This document shows positions 32,103 through 43,064 of a stretch of DNA of 64,000 nt, piece after piece. The stretch is from Pollenia angustigena. Taxonomy: Eukaryota > Arthropoda > Insecta > Diptera > Polleniidae. The stretch spans positions 226,981,803 through 227,045,802 of the forward strand of contig OV884059.1 of NCBI GenBank assembly GCA_930367215.1. Reading direction: 5' to 3'. Within the stretch, counting starts at the first letter, position 1, and each line of letters starts with the position of its first letter. Position numbers and translations under genes: made by a program. The notes beneath the pieces are model-generated. The model was not told the DNA's origin and did not search any database. It saw only the letters and a program-made list of their open reading frames with translations.

Positions 32103-33068
32103 AAGGGAGGTCCAACCATAATGCACAATGTTAATTGTAAGTCGCAACTTAACGGCAAGATTTTTGTCCAACTTTCTTTGTTTCAGTGTTGAACAAATTT
32201 GACCAGATGTACACAATTGAGCAGCGTGTTAAGATTGTTGAAGTCTTTTACGAAAATGGTCCTTCAAATCAAAATATATTTCGTGCACTTCGTGACACAC
32301 ACTTTTACCTCAGTATATTCTTTAACATGCAGAATTACCGCATTTGGGCAAATGAGAATCCACAAGTGATTGTTGAAAAGAGGATGCTTCCACAAAGAGT
32401 GACTGTTTGGTGGGGTTTTTGGGCTGGCGGCGTCCTCGGGCCGCACCTTTTCGAAATTGACTATCGCGATATCACGATCCGATAAAACAATAATTTAAAT
32501 TTTTTTTATTGTATGACTATAATTTTTGTGGAGTATTTGACAATTTATTGACCCAAATCTACTTCACTGATATAAATATATACATATAATTATATAAACA
32601 TTTGAAAAAACTTATTGAAAAAACTTATCCAGCGCAGTGACACATTTACGAGCATATCCGGACTTATTGTAGCCAGACATTGAGGATATGGACTTGGAAG
32701 ATATGTGGTTCCAGCAAAATGGTGCCACTTGCCACACAGTCAACGAAACAATGCACTTTTGCGCGAGAAATTCAATGGCCGTGTTAAAAAAAAAGTGTAC
32801 GTCAATAAGCATAGAGCAATTCAAGAGCTAAAGGATGAGATTATTCTGCCTGTTCAGGATATTTAACCTTAATTATTTCTCAGTCATCGAAAATATGACC
32901 ATCGGAAAGAGTTATGCCACCGAAGCCGTGGCGAGCATTTGGCCGATATTTTCTTTCGCCCGTATTTGTCATAGATCTTTATATAATAATAAAAAATATT
33001 GAAAAATTCTCAGAAAACTTTAAGTTTTATTTACAATTAACATCGTGCGTTTAGGTTGGACCACCCTT
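32103..33068 (+). mobile_element. Innermost mariner of the nest
   Basis: The termini AAGGGAGGTCCAACCATAAT and (reverse-complemented) AAGGGTGGTCCAACCTAAAC match over about 38 bp, ending inward at GATGTTAATTGTAA. TA flanks both ends (32101-32102, 33069-33070). The termini differ from those of mariner copies A-D, so this is a separate lineage. Confidence 0.9.
32207..32965 (+). pseudogene. mariner transposase remnant in the nested copy
   Basis: The frame opens MYTIEQRVKIVEVFYENGPS (N-terminal HTH), then a deletion at FRALRD|THFY removes the second HTH. It continues NYRIWANENPQVIVEKRMLP and VTVWWGFWAGGVLGPHLF before stopping near 32483. After about 200 bp of AT-rich filler, DMWFQQNGATCHT appears near 32707; the catalytic Asp of QQDGA is replaced by Asn. 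A further deletion removes the third catalytic block, leaving IQELKDEII and a VIEN-type C-terminus to about 32965. Confidence 0.85.
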
Positions 33069-33652
33069 TATAAAATCACTAAACATGTATAAGAATAAAT
33101 CAAATTCTAAGCTTTTTTTTTTGTTCGAGTAATCGACATAATTTAATCGATTTATTCGTTATTCGCAAATCGGCATTTTAAAATTATTCGAACAAGATTT
33201 TGGTTTTGTTTGATCGATTAATCGAATTGTTCTTAATCGGTTGACAACTCTAGTATGTATACAGGTCAAAACTCCAGTAATGAAAACAGTGAGGCTGAAG
33301 TGTACGATCTTATAGACTTGTGTACTTAATTTCAGCTTTTTTAACGATCTCCATTTTATGTTATTTTAAAAAAAATTACAGAGACAAAACAAAATTTACT
33401 TTCGGCGAATTTTTTGTATTTTTTCTCAGTTTTTGGCGATTTTTGACTCACATATTAAACTAGCGATTTTTGCATGCAAAATTTAATTAAAAAAAAAAAA
33501 AAATACAAAAACTGAACCAAATTGACGTTTGGCGATTTTCGGCGATTTCTGACATCCGGTTTGGCGATAGAGCTCAAAAAAATCTGACAACCATGCACCT
33601 GAGTTACACCTAAAAGAAATTACCCACGCTCTACCCACGACAGTAAAAACTA

Positions 33653-34026
33653 CCCTGCAAATAATAGGACCAGTCCAAACACGCGTGTAAAGAGTAGTCC
33701 ACAAGGGACCAGGACTAGTCCAAAACTAACCCAAATGTATGGACAAAACCTGGTCTATTTAACATTACGATGTCCTAGGAGAGGACCATATAACCCACCT
33801 TTGGACCACTAAGGAGTAGTTTTAAAACTACTCCATGGCATACTCAAGAGGATTAGTTTTGAAGTCGTTTAAAAACGAAAGCATGTCGTTAAAAAACGAA
33901 GACATGTCGTCTCACTACAAAAACTTTTTAACAATGACATGGTCCATGCTTGCATTACATCGGACCAGTCCATGGAGTAGTCCATTTTATCAAAATGGAT
34001 CAGATGGTCCAATTTTATTTGCAGGG
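33653..34026. mobile_element. MITE with TA duplication and GGACCAGTCC-type repeats
   Basis: CCCTGCAAATAATAGGACCA and the inverted right end (CCCTGCAAATAAAATTGGAC) are flanked by TA (33651-33652, 34027-34028). The interior repeats near-palindromic GGACCAGTCC and GGACTAGTCC several times on both sides. 374 bp, non-coding. Confidence 0.8.
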
Positions 34027-34159
34027 TATACCAAACTTGGGTAATTACCCACAAAGTGGCAACACTGATGTTTATATTTGGATCATTTATTAACCGATTT
34101 TGTTAATTAGTATTTTACTAAGTTCATTTCAGAAAAAAGTGAAAAAATAAAATTCTAAG

Positions 34160-34570
34160 ATTATAAGAAGACTCTTTATTCTCAATTTTTATTCGTTATA
34201 AAAAACACGGAAATTTATTGTTGAAGCGATAAGTTAGTCCTATGCGCATTTCACTGGTTGCTTAGGCCAGATCGTCAGGAAACTTCAAGATTTTAGAAAA
34301 ACTAAAGATATTAAACCAAATAAAACTGTTTAGCGAATAAGAATTATAAGCAACAGTTCAACTTGTAACATAATCAAAGCTTAAACAAAAAAACCAACAA
34401 TAAACAGTGAGTTTATGTTTTTTACATTCCCCACCACAATTGGTTGGAATTCTTCCAACATTAATTGTAGTTGTAAGTAGGTTAAGAAAAAAAAATGAAA
34501 ACAAAAACAAATTGCAAAAGCATGTTGCCAGTTTTGTTTTTTTTAGCCGTGCACTTGCCAGTTTATTATC
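34160..34570 (+). repeat. Dispersed repeat 'X', copy 4
   Basis: Runs from TCTCAATTTTTATTCGTTAT through AAATTTATTGTTGAAGCGAT, TATGCGCATTTCACTGGTTG, AAACAGTGAGTTTATG and the tail AAGCATGTTGCCAGTTTTG. A further partial copy follows immediately, making a tandem pair. Confidence 0.7.
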
Positions 34571-34745
34571 AAAGTAATTTTCGTGGGAATACAAAATTTC
34601 AATTTACAAGATTTTGTTTGTCGTGCTTAATTCCCAATTTTTATTCTTGATAAAAACACTTAAATTTATTGTTGAAGGGATTGGCAATTTCTATGCGCAT
34701 TTTACTGGTTGCTTAGGCCAGATCGTCAGGAAAGATCTCTAATTT
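34566..34745 (+). repeat. Dispersed repeat 'X', partial copy 5 in tandem
   Basis: Begins AAAGTAATTTTCGTGGGAAT directly after copy 4 and ends at GGCCAGATCGTCAGGAAAGA. Only the first half of the repeat is present. The join gives the longest stretch of X in the window. Confidence 0.7.
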
Positions 34746-36552
34746 TTACCCATAAAATCCATTGTTGTTTTTCTTTTTATTTTAATGTGTTGAATTTGGT
34801 TTTTTTTAATTTTTTTGTTCTTAAATCAAACACAAGCAGGATTTGCCACTTAAATAGAGAAATGTGTATTAAACGAAAAATGAACTCAAAATATTTTATT
34901 TATATGCTTTTTTTTTGGCAATGTGCGTTAGTGGCTGGATTATCTAAGGTGCTGCATTTGATATATTTTCTACTAATTCTAAGTTCAATTTACATATTTA
35001 TTTATATAACTTTCTGCTTTTTCGCATCGTACTTTTTGAAAAAAGCACTACTTAGGAAATTTATAATAATTTTTTTCTAAATAGAGGAGAAAAAAACAAA
35101 AATTATGAAAACACAAGATTTTTTAAACCCCATTGCTTTTTTTTTCTACTTAAATGTCTTCTTAATTAACACGTGTCCACATAATTTGTAAAAGAAGAAA
35201 ATCAGCAAAAATAATTTTTATGACGCATCCATAGACGAATTAAAGAAAAATCTTTGGACTAAAAGTGCAGACATAGAGAAACAATTATAATCCATGCCAG
35301 CCTTAAAGAAGAAAGGAACAAATGAAATTCGAATTTAAAAATTATTTCTAATTTTAGATTAAGATTTTTTTCCTTATTTACGTTCTAGCGTTGAAATTAT
35401 GGCATTTCTCAAATGAGTCTCATTAAAAAAAAAACAACAACAAGAATAATTAAAATGGAAATTATGTTTGAAAAGCACCTAAAGTAAGGGAGACTTTACT
35501 AACACTACTACAACAGCTCCCGTCCGCTTCGATTTAGCGGAAAAATCATGAAAAAGTAAAAATTAATGATTTTATGGAATGGAAAAATGTCTATGATTTT
35601 CTTATAATTTTATGTTAAACAATTTTTCCTATTTTGACTCGACATTTAAATGGAGTATTCGTCGTCCCTTTCCGAACATTAAATATAGAAAAAATATGAA
35701 TATAAACAAAATCAGAAATCAACATCAACAACTTCAGATGAATGCAGGTTGTAAAGGAGTTAATTATTTTCTCAAAATAGCTTTACTAATGTGTTTTGGA
35801 ACTCACACGATTTCCTATACATTTTGAAATCTTCTTCCTGAAGCGATTTTAGCAAACTGTCTGCAAATCTACACAGCGCAAAAAGATACAACTGTGGATT
35901 TCTTAATAATGGACTAAAAAATACAGCACTGTTTACGTAAAATTTTACACTTCGGAAAAATTAAATAAAATTATACAGCCATGAAAAATATTAAAAAAAA
36001 ATTATTAAATGAGTGCTGATAAAGAGGCTCTCTTTTTATTACTATTCTTTAAATAAAATCTTGATAAGTGTTAGAAAACACCGGCGGAAACGATATTCAT
36101 ACATAGATTTTAAGGAAGATTTCAAATTAAATCAACTAGATTTCGGGGCAATGTAAAAGCGTCATTACGCCTTTTGACGATTTATGCTCCAATTTTGACG
36201 ATCATAATAATAAATTTTTAAAAATTGGTCTAAAGGCGAGTTGTCACAACAGGTCTAATTTTATAATGACGACTTATGCTAGGAATGCAATAAGGAAACC
36301 ACAAGATCGACGAAAAACAGCTGTTATCATTGAGCAAGTTGTTTACTATTTGTGCAAAGAGAGAACAAAGAAAAAAAAAATACTTAAAAAATTATTCATT
36401 ACCAAAAACACCACTAAAAATTATTTAAATAGTTAACTATTATGAATGTTTATTTTAAATGCTATAAAATAAAACAATTTTCAAAGTAGAAAGTAACCTT
36501 CTTTGTACTTAAATACTTGAAAACTTAAATCAAACATGGTCACCTGATACTT
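34746..36552. other. AT-rich non-coding stretch
   Basis: Contains no supported gene. A 123-codon ORF at 34709-35080 starts within repeat X and is dominated by Phe/Leu/Ile codons expected from T-rich DNA. TTTTGACGATTTATGC and TGACGATCATA near 36170-36200 resemble hAT subterminal motifs but no termini pair up. Confidence 0.4.
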
Positions 36553-36804
36553 GGGGCTAATTCTGGTAGTCGTGATTGAATACTTTTTCGATTCGAAAGC
36601 AATTTAATTTATAGCCCTTTCCGTCGTTACTGAGCGAATCGAAATTATTTTTTCAGTATATAAATATATATCAAAGTATTTATTTGTGTTTTCACAACAC
36701 TGAAAAAATCATTTCGATTCAATCAGTAACGACGGAAAGGACTATAAATTAAATTGCCTTCGAATCGAAAAAGTATTCTATCACGACTGTCAGAATTAGC
36801 CCCC
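36553..36804. mobile_element. Foldback element with ~105-bp arms
   Basis: GGGGCTAATTCTGGTAGTCG at 36553 is mirrored by ACTGTCAGAATTAGCCCC ending 36804, and complementarity continues with ATTCGAAAGCAATTTAATTT and CCTTTCCGTCGTTACTGA to a 43-base loop. Differences between arms are few. Target duplication unresolved. Confidence 0.8.
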
Positions 36805-37439
36805 TGATTTGTTCGTCGTTCGCCGGCTTCACAAATAGCTTTCGGTGTATGTCGAATTTTGCTGACGAGTCGCGATGCCATGATTGTGTGTATGATTAGT
36901 TTTATTTTTGGCGACGAATATAAGCGGCCAAAAATTCGTCCCAGTTGAGTTCTTAGCAATAGGGAAGGTATTATTACCCCGTTAATATGCGTTTTTTATT
37001 TGCAAATAGAAGTGAAAGGCATTGCCGTATAGCTTCTTGAGTGTGACTTAATAAGTCATGAAAACAATTTGCAAATAAATCATCGTCCAAACTTGCAATT
37101 TAAGTTGCAGCAGTTTATAAATGAGTGAGCGGAGAAGATTGGGGAGGAATACTCATTTTCATGTACTCTGCAATTCTGTTTTGTTTTATAGTTCTCATAC
37201 TTTTCAACTTGAAGTTGTCTGAAGGTGTATTTGTATATATACCCAGCAAAAACTTACATTGCAAAGTAATGAGTTAAAAAGCTAATATAACGACTCTTCA
37301 CTACTTATACATTGGCATTTTAACTCATTATTTTAACACGGTGATGTCATTGGAGGCAAGTACTTATCTCCCTCGCTTACAAATAGGGAGTTAAAAAGTT
37401 ATTACTCCGATGTCACCAAAATTACAACTAACATTGAAT

Positions 37440-37576
37440 GACTTTAAAAAAATTTTTTTTTTGTTACTTTTTTTTATTATTTTTTTTTTCTATTTTTTCT
37501 TATTTTATTTTATTTTACTTTATTTTTTTTTCTATTTTTTCTTATTTTATTTACTTTGTTTTATTTTTTATTTTGT
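37440..37576 (+). repeat. T-rich low-complexity tract
   Basis: A run of TTTATTTTATTTTACTTTAT-type sequence. On the minus strand it is A-rich and lies just downstream of the tRNA-like unit at 37566-37650, so it may be its tail. Confidence 0.7.
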
Positions 37577-37650
37577 CTCTGGTGGGATTCGATCCGCCAA
37601 CCTCGGTGCTGATAGACTAGCTCACTACCAGCTAGTCTACCGGGGCAGTG
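37566..37650 (-). ncRNA. tRNA-derived SINE-like unit
   Basis: On the minus strand GGATCGAATCCCACC matches the pol III B box (GGTTCGANTCC) at all but one position, and TAGCTGGTAGTGAGC about 40 bases upstream is a reasonable A box. The unit GCCCCGGTAGACTAGCTGGT through CCACCAGAGACA is tRNA-sized but the stems do not fold as a standard tRNA, and an A-rich (on this strand) tract follows. A SINE head is more likely than a functional tRNA. Confidence 0.5.
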
Positions 37651-38013
37651 TAGTTTTTGTATAAAAAAACGTTGTTTTACTCAATTAAGAGCGTAAATAT
37701 GAGATTAAATTATTGTAGGCAACTACTTACCACCCTCGCTTACAAATAGGGAGTTAAATAAGTCATTACCAAACTACTTCTATGTAATGAAGATGGTATG
37801 TAGTAGTCATTGAAAAGTAAGTTGTTCAGTAATGGCATGTCATTACCAAGTTTTTGCTGGGTATATATATGTATATATATATGAATTTCGGCCACCGGGC
37901 GGTCCTAGTAATAATGAAACTACTGAACTTAAATTTCATATACTAATGCAATTCCAAAGCAGAATTTTAAAAATATTGCAGCAACAAAAATTGCTAGCCT
38001 GGACGATGACTTA

Positions 38014-38140
38014 GACTCCTTTCAGACCCAGCAAGTTTCTTGCGCTACTCTTGGTTTGTAGATATCAGCGGTAAGGTCGGTTGAATGAAAAAGAATTGAG
38101 TACAGACTTGCCCAACTTATTTGCCGAGTCTGAAAGAGGT
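38014..38140. mobile_element. PIF/Harbinger-like MITE, copy 2 (TTA duplication)
   Basis: GACTCCTTTCAGACCC and the right end (reverse-complemented ACCTCTTTCAGACTC) are flanked by TTA (38011-38013, 38141-38143). It shares CTCTTGGTTTGTAG and AAGGTC with copy 1 at 24364-24525 but is 35 bp shorter. AT-rich sequence without features follows to 39026. Confidence 0.75.
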
Positions 38141-39029
38141 TTAAAGAGCTATTTGCAAATTAAATGTGTGATGCTGCCACGTTTATTATTAATTATATTT
38201 TTTAAATACAATTTTTTAACCATTAGTGTTACCATATGACTACAATTTTGTTGCATGACATCACGAAAAAAACATTAATATATCTGAATGCTACTACATG
38301 GAAACAGCAAGATAAGTTTTTGCAAATAAGCAATGCGTATAAACGAGGTATATGCCGAGTTTGACGAATTTTCCTTAAAATCTGACGATTTTATACAAAC
38401 TTTTATCAACATCTATTGATGTAGAATATTCTTAATGTCAAATATGTTACTATTCTTCTTAAGCATTTGATGGCTACATCCCGGCAAATCATCCGTCTTA
38501 AATCGCAAGGTCTTGATGACAAATTGACTAAATTGCACGATTGTAGTGTTGACTGGAGCCAAAACTAGTCACATCACTGAATGCAATAGAGGCTTATGGC
38601 AAGTTCTTCGATTTCGAAGGAAGACTTCGTTCGTTTAACTTACATACATGTAAAACAGAAAAAATATCTTATTATTTATTTGTGTTTTAAACGTTAGTTA
38701 AGCGTCGAAGTCTTTGTTCGCAAATATATGAACAGGCAGTAATTGATTTAAAACAGATTTCAAAAAATGCTTTGTGAAGACTTCAAGTTACGCAAAAAGT
38801 TTATCTTGTTTGTTTTTAGCAAACAGGGGTCTGCTGCTTTTGCATTTTACGTAGTTTTTATGAAGACCAATTTCTGATATTGTTGTTCTGTTATGAAGCG
38901 AGCACCAGAAAAAAAGACCGATAAACTTAAAAAAAAAATCTATTAAGTATCTGAAATGCTATGCATAGATAAGAATTTGTTTCATTCCTTTAAATTGGGC
39001 GATTTTCTAAGGATTACTTGTGCAACTTA

Positions 39030-39323
39030 GGGCTAATAAATCAGTGCAAGTTAAACTCAAGTTAAATGTGTTTAAACCAGCTAATCTATAATTCAGTAAA
39101 CATTTAAACCATCTAAACGAATAAAATTGGGCGCTTAAACTACCAATACAAACCATATGAATTTGAATTCGACAAGATTTATCTTAGTGCTGCCACATTA
39201 TTATTTCTTGTACTACATAAAATATTTATGGCACTGATTTACAGCTGTTAAGTTAAAACTACATATAAATTTAAGTTTAGTTCAATTAAACCTTCGTTTT
39301 AACATTCATTGATTTATTAGCCA
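39030..39323. mobile_element. TIR element, TTA duplication, copy 1
   Basis: GGGCTAATAAATCA and the inverted right end TGATTTATTAGCC are flanked by TTA (39027-39029, 39324-39326). The interior carries GTTTAAAC-like motifs near both ends (AAATGTGTTTAAACC). A longer relative is at 45334-45841. Confidence 0.7.
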
Positions 39324-39326
39324 TTA

Positions 39327-40074
39327 AAATAGCAAACCAAACTGAGCTTAAACTTTAAACAGTTGCCAGATTGTTGTAAAATATAAAATATAAAAAAAAA
39401 AATTTCCCTCCGTTTTTGAGGCGAATTTAATTCCTCAAAATCTCTGCTTTTCTTTTTATTGTTTTCTAGACTAGACTTTTTAGCACTTGTTTGTGGCTTT
39501 GTCAGTTATTGAAATAGGGAGTCATCAGCAACATTAAGAGGAACAATAACAGCAAGCAGGCGGTATTTGTGACATTTTTTTATTTGTTTTTGTTGTTGTG
39601 ACATTTAAATTGTTGTATTTGTTTTATACGAGTGTCTTTGTGCTCGTATTTATGGCATTAATGATGCTTAAACTCCTTGTAATATCATTGCAATTACTAT
39701 TGCATCTATTGCTGTTGTTTGTGTAAAATTATTTGTGGACAAAGAGTTTATTTTCTAGTTGTAAAAATTACCATACAGGTCTGATAATAAATTTGATGCA
39801 CTCAAGCCTAACTAAATATAAAAATTTCAATTTCAAAAAATCGACAGTTCAACTAAAATCACAATTGTTCCAATACTTTTCAAGCTCATTTGCGTTTTAT
39901 AATTTGCGTGTCTTTTGATGACTTCAAACGGGAAATTAATCAACAAAAGCTCTCTTTAAAGCAGTAAATCTTAAATCTGGTGTTTATATAAGCGATTTAC
40001 ACTAATAATATTATTTATTTACTGGTTATCTATAAAGGATCATATAAATCTCCTTTGCATTACAAAGTATGCAG
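39327..40074. other. AT-rich non-coding stretch
   Basis: Includes TTGTTGTTGTG/TTGTTGTA-type simple sequence near 39585-39620. No gene or mobile element was recognised. Confidence 0.4.
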
Positions 40075-40076
40075 TA

Positions 40077-41017
40077 ATGGGTGCTTTTTAAAGAGCTATA
40101 GGAAAGTTAAAAAAAAAAAACACATAAAAGTCAGAAAAATTCATGAAATCTTTATTTGAATCGATAGTACGGTCCATATAACTTAATGTTTGAAGATTAT
40201 TTCATGCAAATGTTGACCGTGACTGCGCCTCAAATGGTCCATCCGCTTAGTCCAATTTTGGCATACTCTTTTCAACATTTCGGCCGGTATCTCATGAATA
40301 AATGCTTCAGTGTTGTCTTCCAATGCGTCAATTGAAGCGGGCATGTGTGTATAGACATGAGCTTTAACATAGCCTTACAAAAAATAGTCTAAAGGCGTTA
40401 AAGCGCACGATCTTGGCGGCCAATTAACCGGTCTCGAACGTGAAATAAAATGTGCACCGAACTCGCCTCTCAATAAGTCCATTGTTAAGCGTGCTGTGTG
40501 GCATGTGGCACCGTCTTGTTGAAACCACATGTCATGCAAGTCAAGCTCTTACATTTTGGGCAAACAAAAGTTGGATATCATCTCACGGTAGCGCTCAATA
40601 TTAACAGTTACAATGCGATTCGCATCATCTTTGAAGAAGTGCGGTCCAATGAAGCCACCAGCCCATAAACCGCACTAAACTATGACTTTATCTGGATGCA
40701 TTGGTAGCTCATGCAATGCTTCTGGCTGATCTTCACTCCAAAATCGACAATTCTGCTTATTAAGGTACCGAAAAGCTGCTTCAGTGGGTTGATTAAACTG
40801 ACCATAAAATGGAAGAAGCGCGCGATGAACTTTCTTAACAGAGCACGCATTTTGATAATAAAATTCAATAATTTGCAAGCGTTGTTCGCTTGTAAGACGA
40901 TTCATGGTTAAATTATAGACAAAAATTAAGATGTTTGACAGTGAGACAAAACACGAAACGTGCGTCAGCTGTTTAAACCAGTGTTGCCAAAAAGATAAAA
41001 GTTTAAAAATCACCCGA
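40077..41017 (-). mobile_element. mariner (DD41D type) copy C, differently deleted
   Basis: Left ATGGGTGCTTTTTAAAGAGC and right end (reverse-complemented TCGGGTGATTTTTAAACTTT) match the other copies, with TA at 40075-40076 and 41018-41019. At 941 bp it is similar in length to A and D, but the internal deletion has different breakpoints. Confidence 0.9.
40183..40905 (-). pseudogene. mariner transposase remnant (copy C)
   Basis: Minus-strand frame MNRLTSEQRLQIIEFYYQN continues past HRALL into PFYGQFNQPTEAAF before jumping to RYLNKQNCRFWSEDQPEAL, so it retains 14 more residues of the DNA-binding region than copies A, B and D but has lost the first catalytic Asp motif (VFSDEAHF). A stop follows KVIV; then WAGGFIGPHFFKDD, FQQDGATCHTARLTMDLLRG and WPPRSCALTPLDYF are recognisable. 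The Asp of SCD is Ala here, though the Asp of TPLD is kept. Confidence 0.88.
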
Positions 41018-41019
41018 TA

Positions 41020-42060
41020 TAATTGTCAAAGAGTGTCAGTCTATTTTTCAAAACTTCTGGGAATTGTATTCTCATCATCATCACAATTCTCGTCATTTTT
41101 ATTATGATTATTATTTGTATTATTTTACTTACTTAAACGACCGCTTAAGTGTTTGTTTATTTGATTTTCTTTTTAAAACATTTCGTTTTAAATCGTAAAA
41201 CGAACAACAACGAATCTGTGAATAAATGAGTGAACGAGTGAGTGAAGTAGTGGCGAGTGTGTTTGATTGAATATTTTTTTTTTTTTCGTATATGAGTATG
41301 AAATTACATTGTAAGAGTATAAATGTTTGTATTCCTCATTAACATCAACAAAACCAACAACTTTTATGTGTCTCCCTGATTCGTATGTCCCCTAAGGATT
41401 TGTTATTTTCAATGCTTTTTCCCCGTTTTTTTTCTAGGGGTAAATGTTTTTTTTGTTTTAATTTTTTCTTTATGGTTTTTGATTTTTCGTCTTGCAATCT
41501 TTAATTTTACATTTCAACATTTTCTTTTTTATTGTCTTTATGATGTGTGAAAAACGCAACAAATATTGAAAAATCATGTTTTTCCATCAAACGAAACAGA
41601 ATTTAATGTTCAATTTTTAATTTGTTTGTTTATTTCGTGTGTGGGTATTTATTTGTTTAACACAATATGGTTGCAAGAGGTTTTCCATGTCGTTTGGTGA
41701 AATTTTTTGTATGTTGTTCCTTGAATATTATTGGAAAAAATATTGAATTTCTTGTTAATTCCCCCTTCATTTTCCCAGAGTAATTGTTATTTTAGTAAAG
41801 AATTTTGTTTTGATTTAAACAAATATTTAACAAAAATCTTACGAAAAGTTTTGTGCTTCTGCGATAATTTTGAGGGGTTAACAAAATTTTAATTTGAGTT
41901 TGAAAAATCGAGTTTTTAATGAAATGATTTTTGTGAAATTATTTGAAAAATTTTTATGGTAAGTAAAATTTCATTAAACTTCTGAAACAAAAATCATGTT
42001 TCTAATAAAGTCACACATTTTGGGGGATTTTTGAAAAACCGAAAAGTATATTTTTTTAGT
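41020..42060. other. AT-rich non-coding stretch
   Basis: Composed of T-rich and A-rich simple sequence, including a T run near 41275-41286. No features supported. Confidence 0.4.
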
Positions 42061-42061
42061 T

Positions 42062-42820
42062 ACTTACTTTTTTCGGACCTTTTTCCATTGTGGCTTGCCA
42101 AGTTGTTCTTCTGCGTCCTCTTTCTCTTGACCCTTCTGTTCTAGAGTTCTTTCTGGTAGTCTGTCATCCTGCAAAAGTACCCATACCACCTCATTTTGGA
42201 GCGATTTATTCTTATTTGTAAAGGTTCTGTACTAAGATGCCCTCAGACCGTCTCGTTTCTTATTTTATCTTATCTGTTTTCTCTGGATACTCTTCTTAGA
42301 TACATCATTTCATCTGCTTGATTTCGGATTTGGGTTCTAGTCGAAAGTGCCATTAACTCACAACCGTATGTATGGGTAGGTCTATATCGTTACCTTAAAT
42401 GCAGATGGACTTAACTACGCAAACATTCAAAATGAAGTTTAAACTACATGCTTACGCAAATTTTAAGACCCCTGCGAAACTCAAACTCCAACAACACTTT
42501 ATTATTATTGATTTTGAAAAGTTTTTTGCTACTCCTGTAAACAAATTTAAACGTAGTCACGTCCGTTTGCATTTAAGGTTTTGATATGTAGAGTTGTACA
42601 CAGTTATTTTGTTTTAGTTGACACTTCTCGTTTATTCAGGAAGTTTTTGTTTAGACCTGTGTTTATTTCAGCTACCGCCTGTATTCTGGCGTTTAGATCT
42701 TTGTCCTATTTTTCATCTTCACTTTTTACTGATTCAAGATAGCGAAACTTCTCCACCTCTTTAACTTGTTCCGTTCTCGGCATATCACCATTGTTTCGTT
42801 TTTATTCGTATCTGCTGGCC
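42062..42820 (-). pseudogene. LINE RT C-terminal relic 1 (RTE-like type)
   Basis: Conceptual minus-strand translation in shifting frames gives VEKFRYLES and NARIQAVAEINTGLNKN (42680-42800), then, after about 200 bp of unrelated sequence, CELMALSTRTQSEIKQM, IRNETV, INRSKMRWYG and a basic tail (42062-42380). This order is the one seen in the RT C-terminal region of LINEs that carry the YLGS...LLYGSETW signature. Many frameshifts and stops show it is old. Confidence 0.6.
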
Positions 42821-43064
42821 ATATTGTCGACAAAAAGGTTGAGGTTGCTTTACAGGTCATTCGGCGTATTTGCTAACATGGCCAACTCGTTCGCTTATGC
42901 GAGCATGTTTCTTCTGACAGGTTGAAGGTTTTAGTTTCTTAAAAGAAATTTTAAAGTCTAAACGCACAACAAAAATATTTTTCTATATGGTCACAGGTAA
43001 CTTAACTTATTTTAAAGGAACATTTCCATTTTTTTATTATTTTTTATTTATGTTAAACTTTAAA

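Larger units (their letters stand above)
31563..33252. mobile_element. Middle hAT-like element of the nest
   Basis: TAGAGTTGTCAA and its inverse TTGACAACTCTA form the ends, and GTATGTAT flanks them (31555-31562, 33253-33260). Subterminal regions carry many copies of ATTCGA/TCGAAT and ATCGATTA motifs. TAGAG...TTGTC ends with 8-bp duplications fit hAT. Minus the mariner inside it is about 720 bp and has no transposase. Confidence 0.88.
31264..33595. mobile_element. Outer hAT-like element of a three-level nest
   Basis: CAGGGCTGTCAGATATGACG starts the element and the right end reverse-complements to CATGGTTGTCAGATTTTTTT. CACCTGAG flanks both ends exactly (31256-31263, 33596-33603). The terminal 150 bp hold repeated GGCGATTT motifs on both sides, typical of hAT subterminal binding sites. 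Without the inner insertion it would be about 640 bp and non-autonomous. It is the same family as 52073-53964. Confidence 0.88.
37242..37861. mobile_element. TIR element with TA duplication carrying a tRNA-like SINE
   Basis: CCCAGCAAAAACTT is perfectly inverted at the ends, with TA outside (37240-37241, 37862-37863). A ~40-bp block CCCTCGCTTACAAATAGGGA occurs twice in direct orientation at about 37356-37400 and 37716-37760, bracketing a T-rich tract and a tRNA-like unit. The right flank is a short (TA)n stretch. Confidence 0.8.

Noticed and set aside
34709..35080. 123-codon ORF with many hydrophobic residues, membrane-protein-like
   Set aside because: It starts inside repeat X and its Phe/Ile/Leu richness follows from T-rich DNA; no start context or family match.
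35612..35827. 71-codon ORF as a small gene
   Set aside because: No domain, weak start context, AT-rich codon content, and no flanking splice signals that stand out.
37566..37650. Functional tRNA gene
   Set aside because: B box is present but the acceptor and anticodon stems do not pair convincingly; interpreted as a SINE head.
37410..37664. Phe/Tyr-rich ORFs in the T-rich tract
   Set aside because: Pure low-complexity translation of TTTATTTTA repeats.
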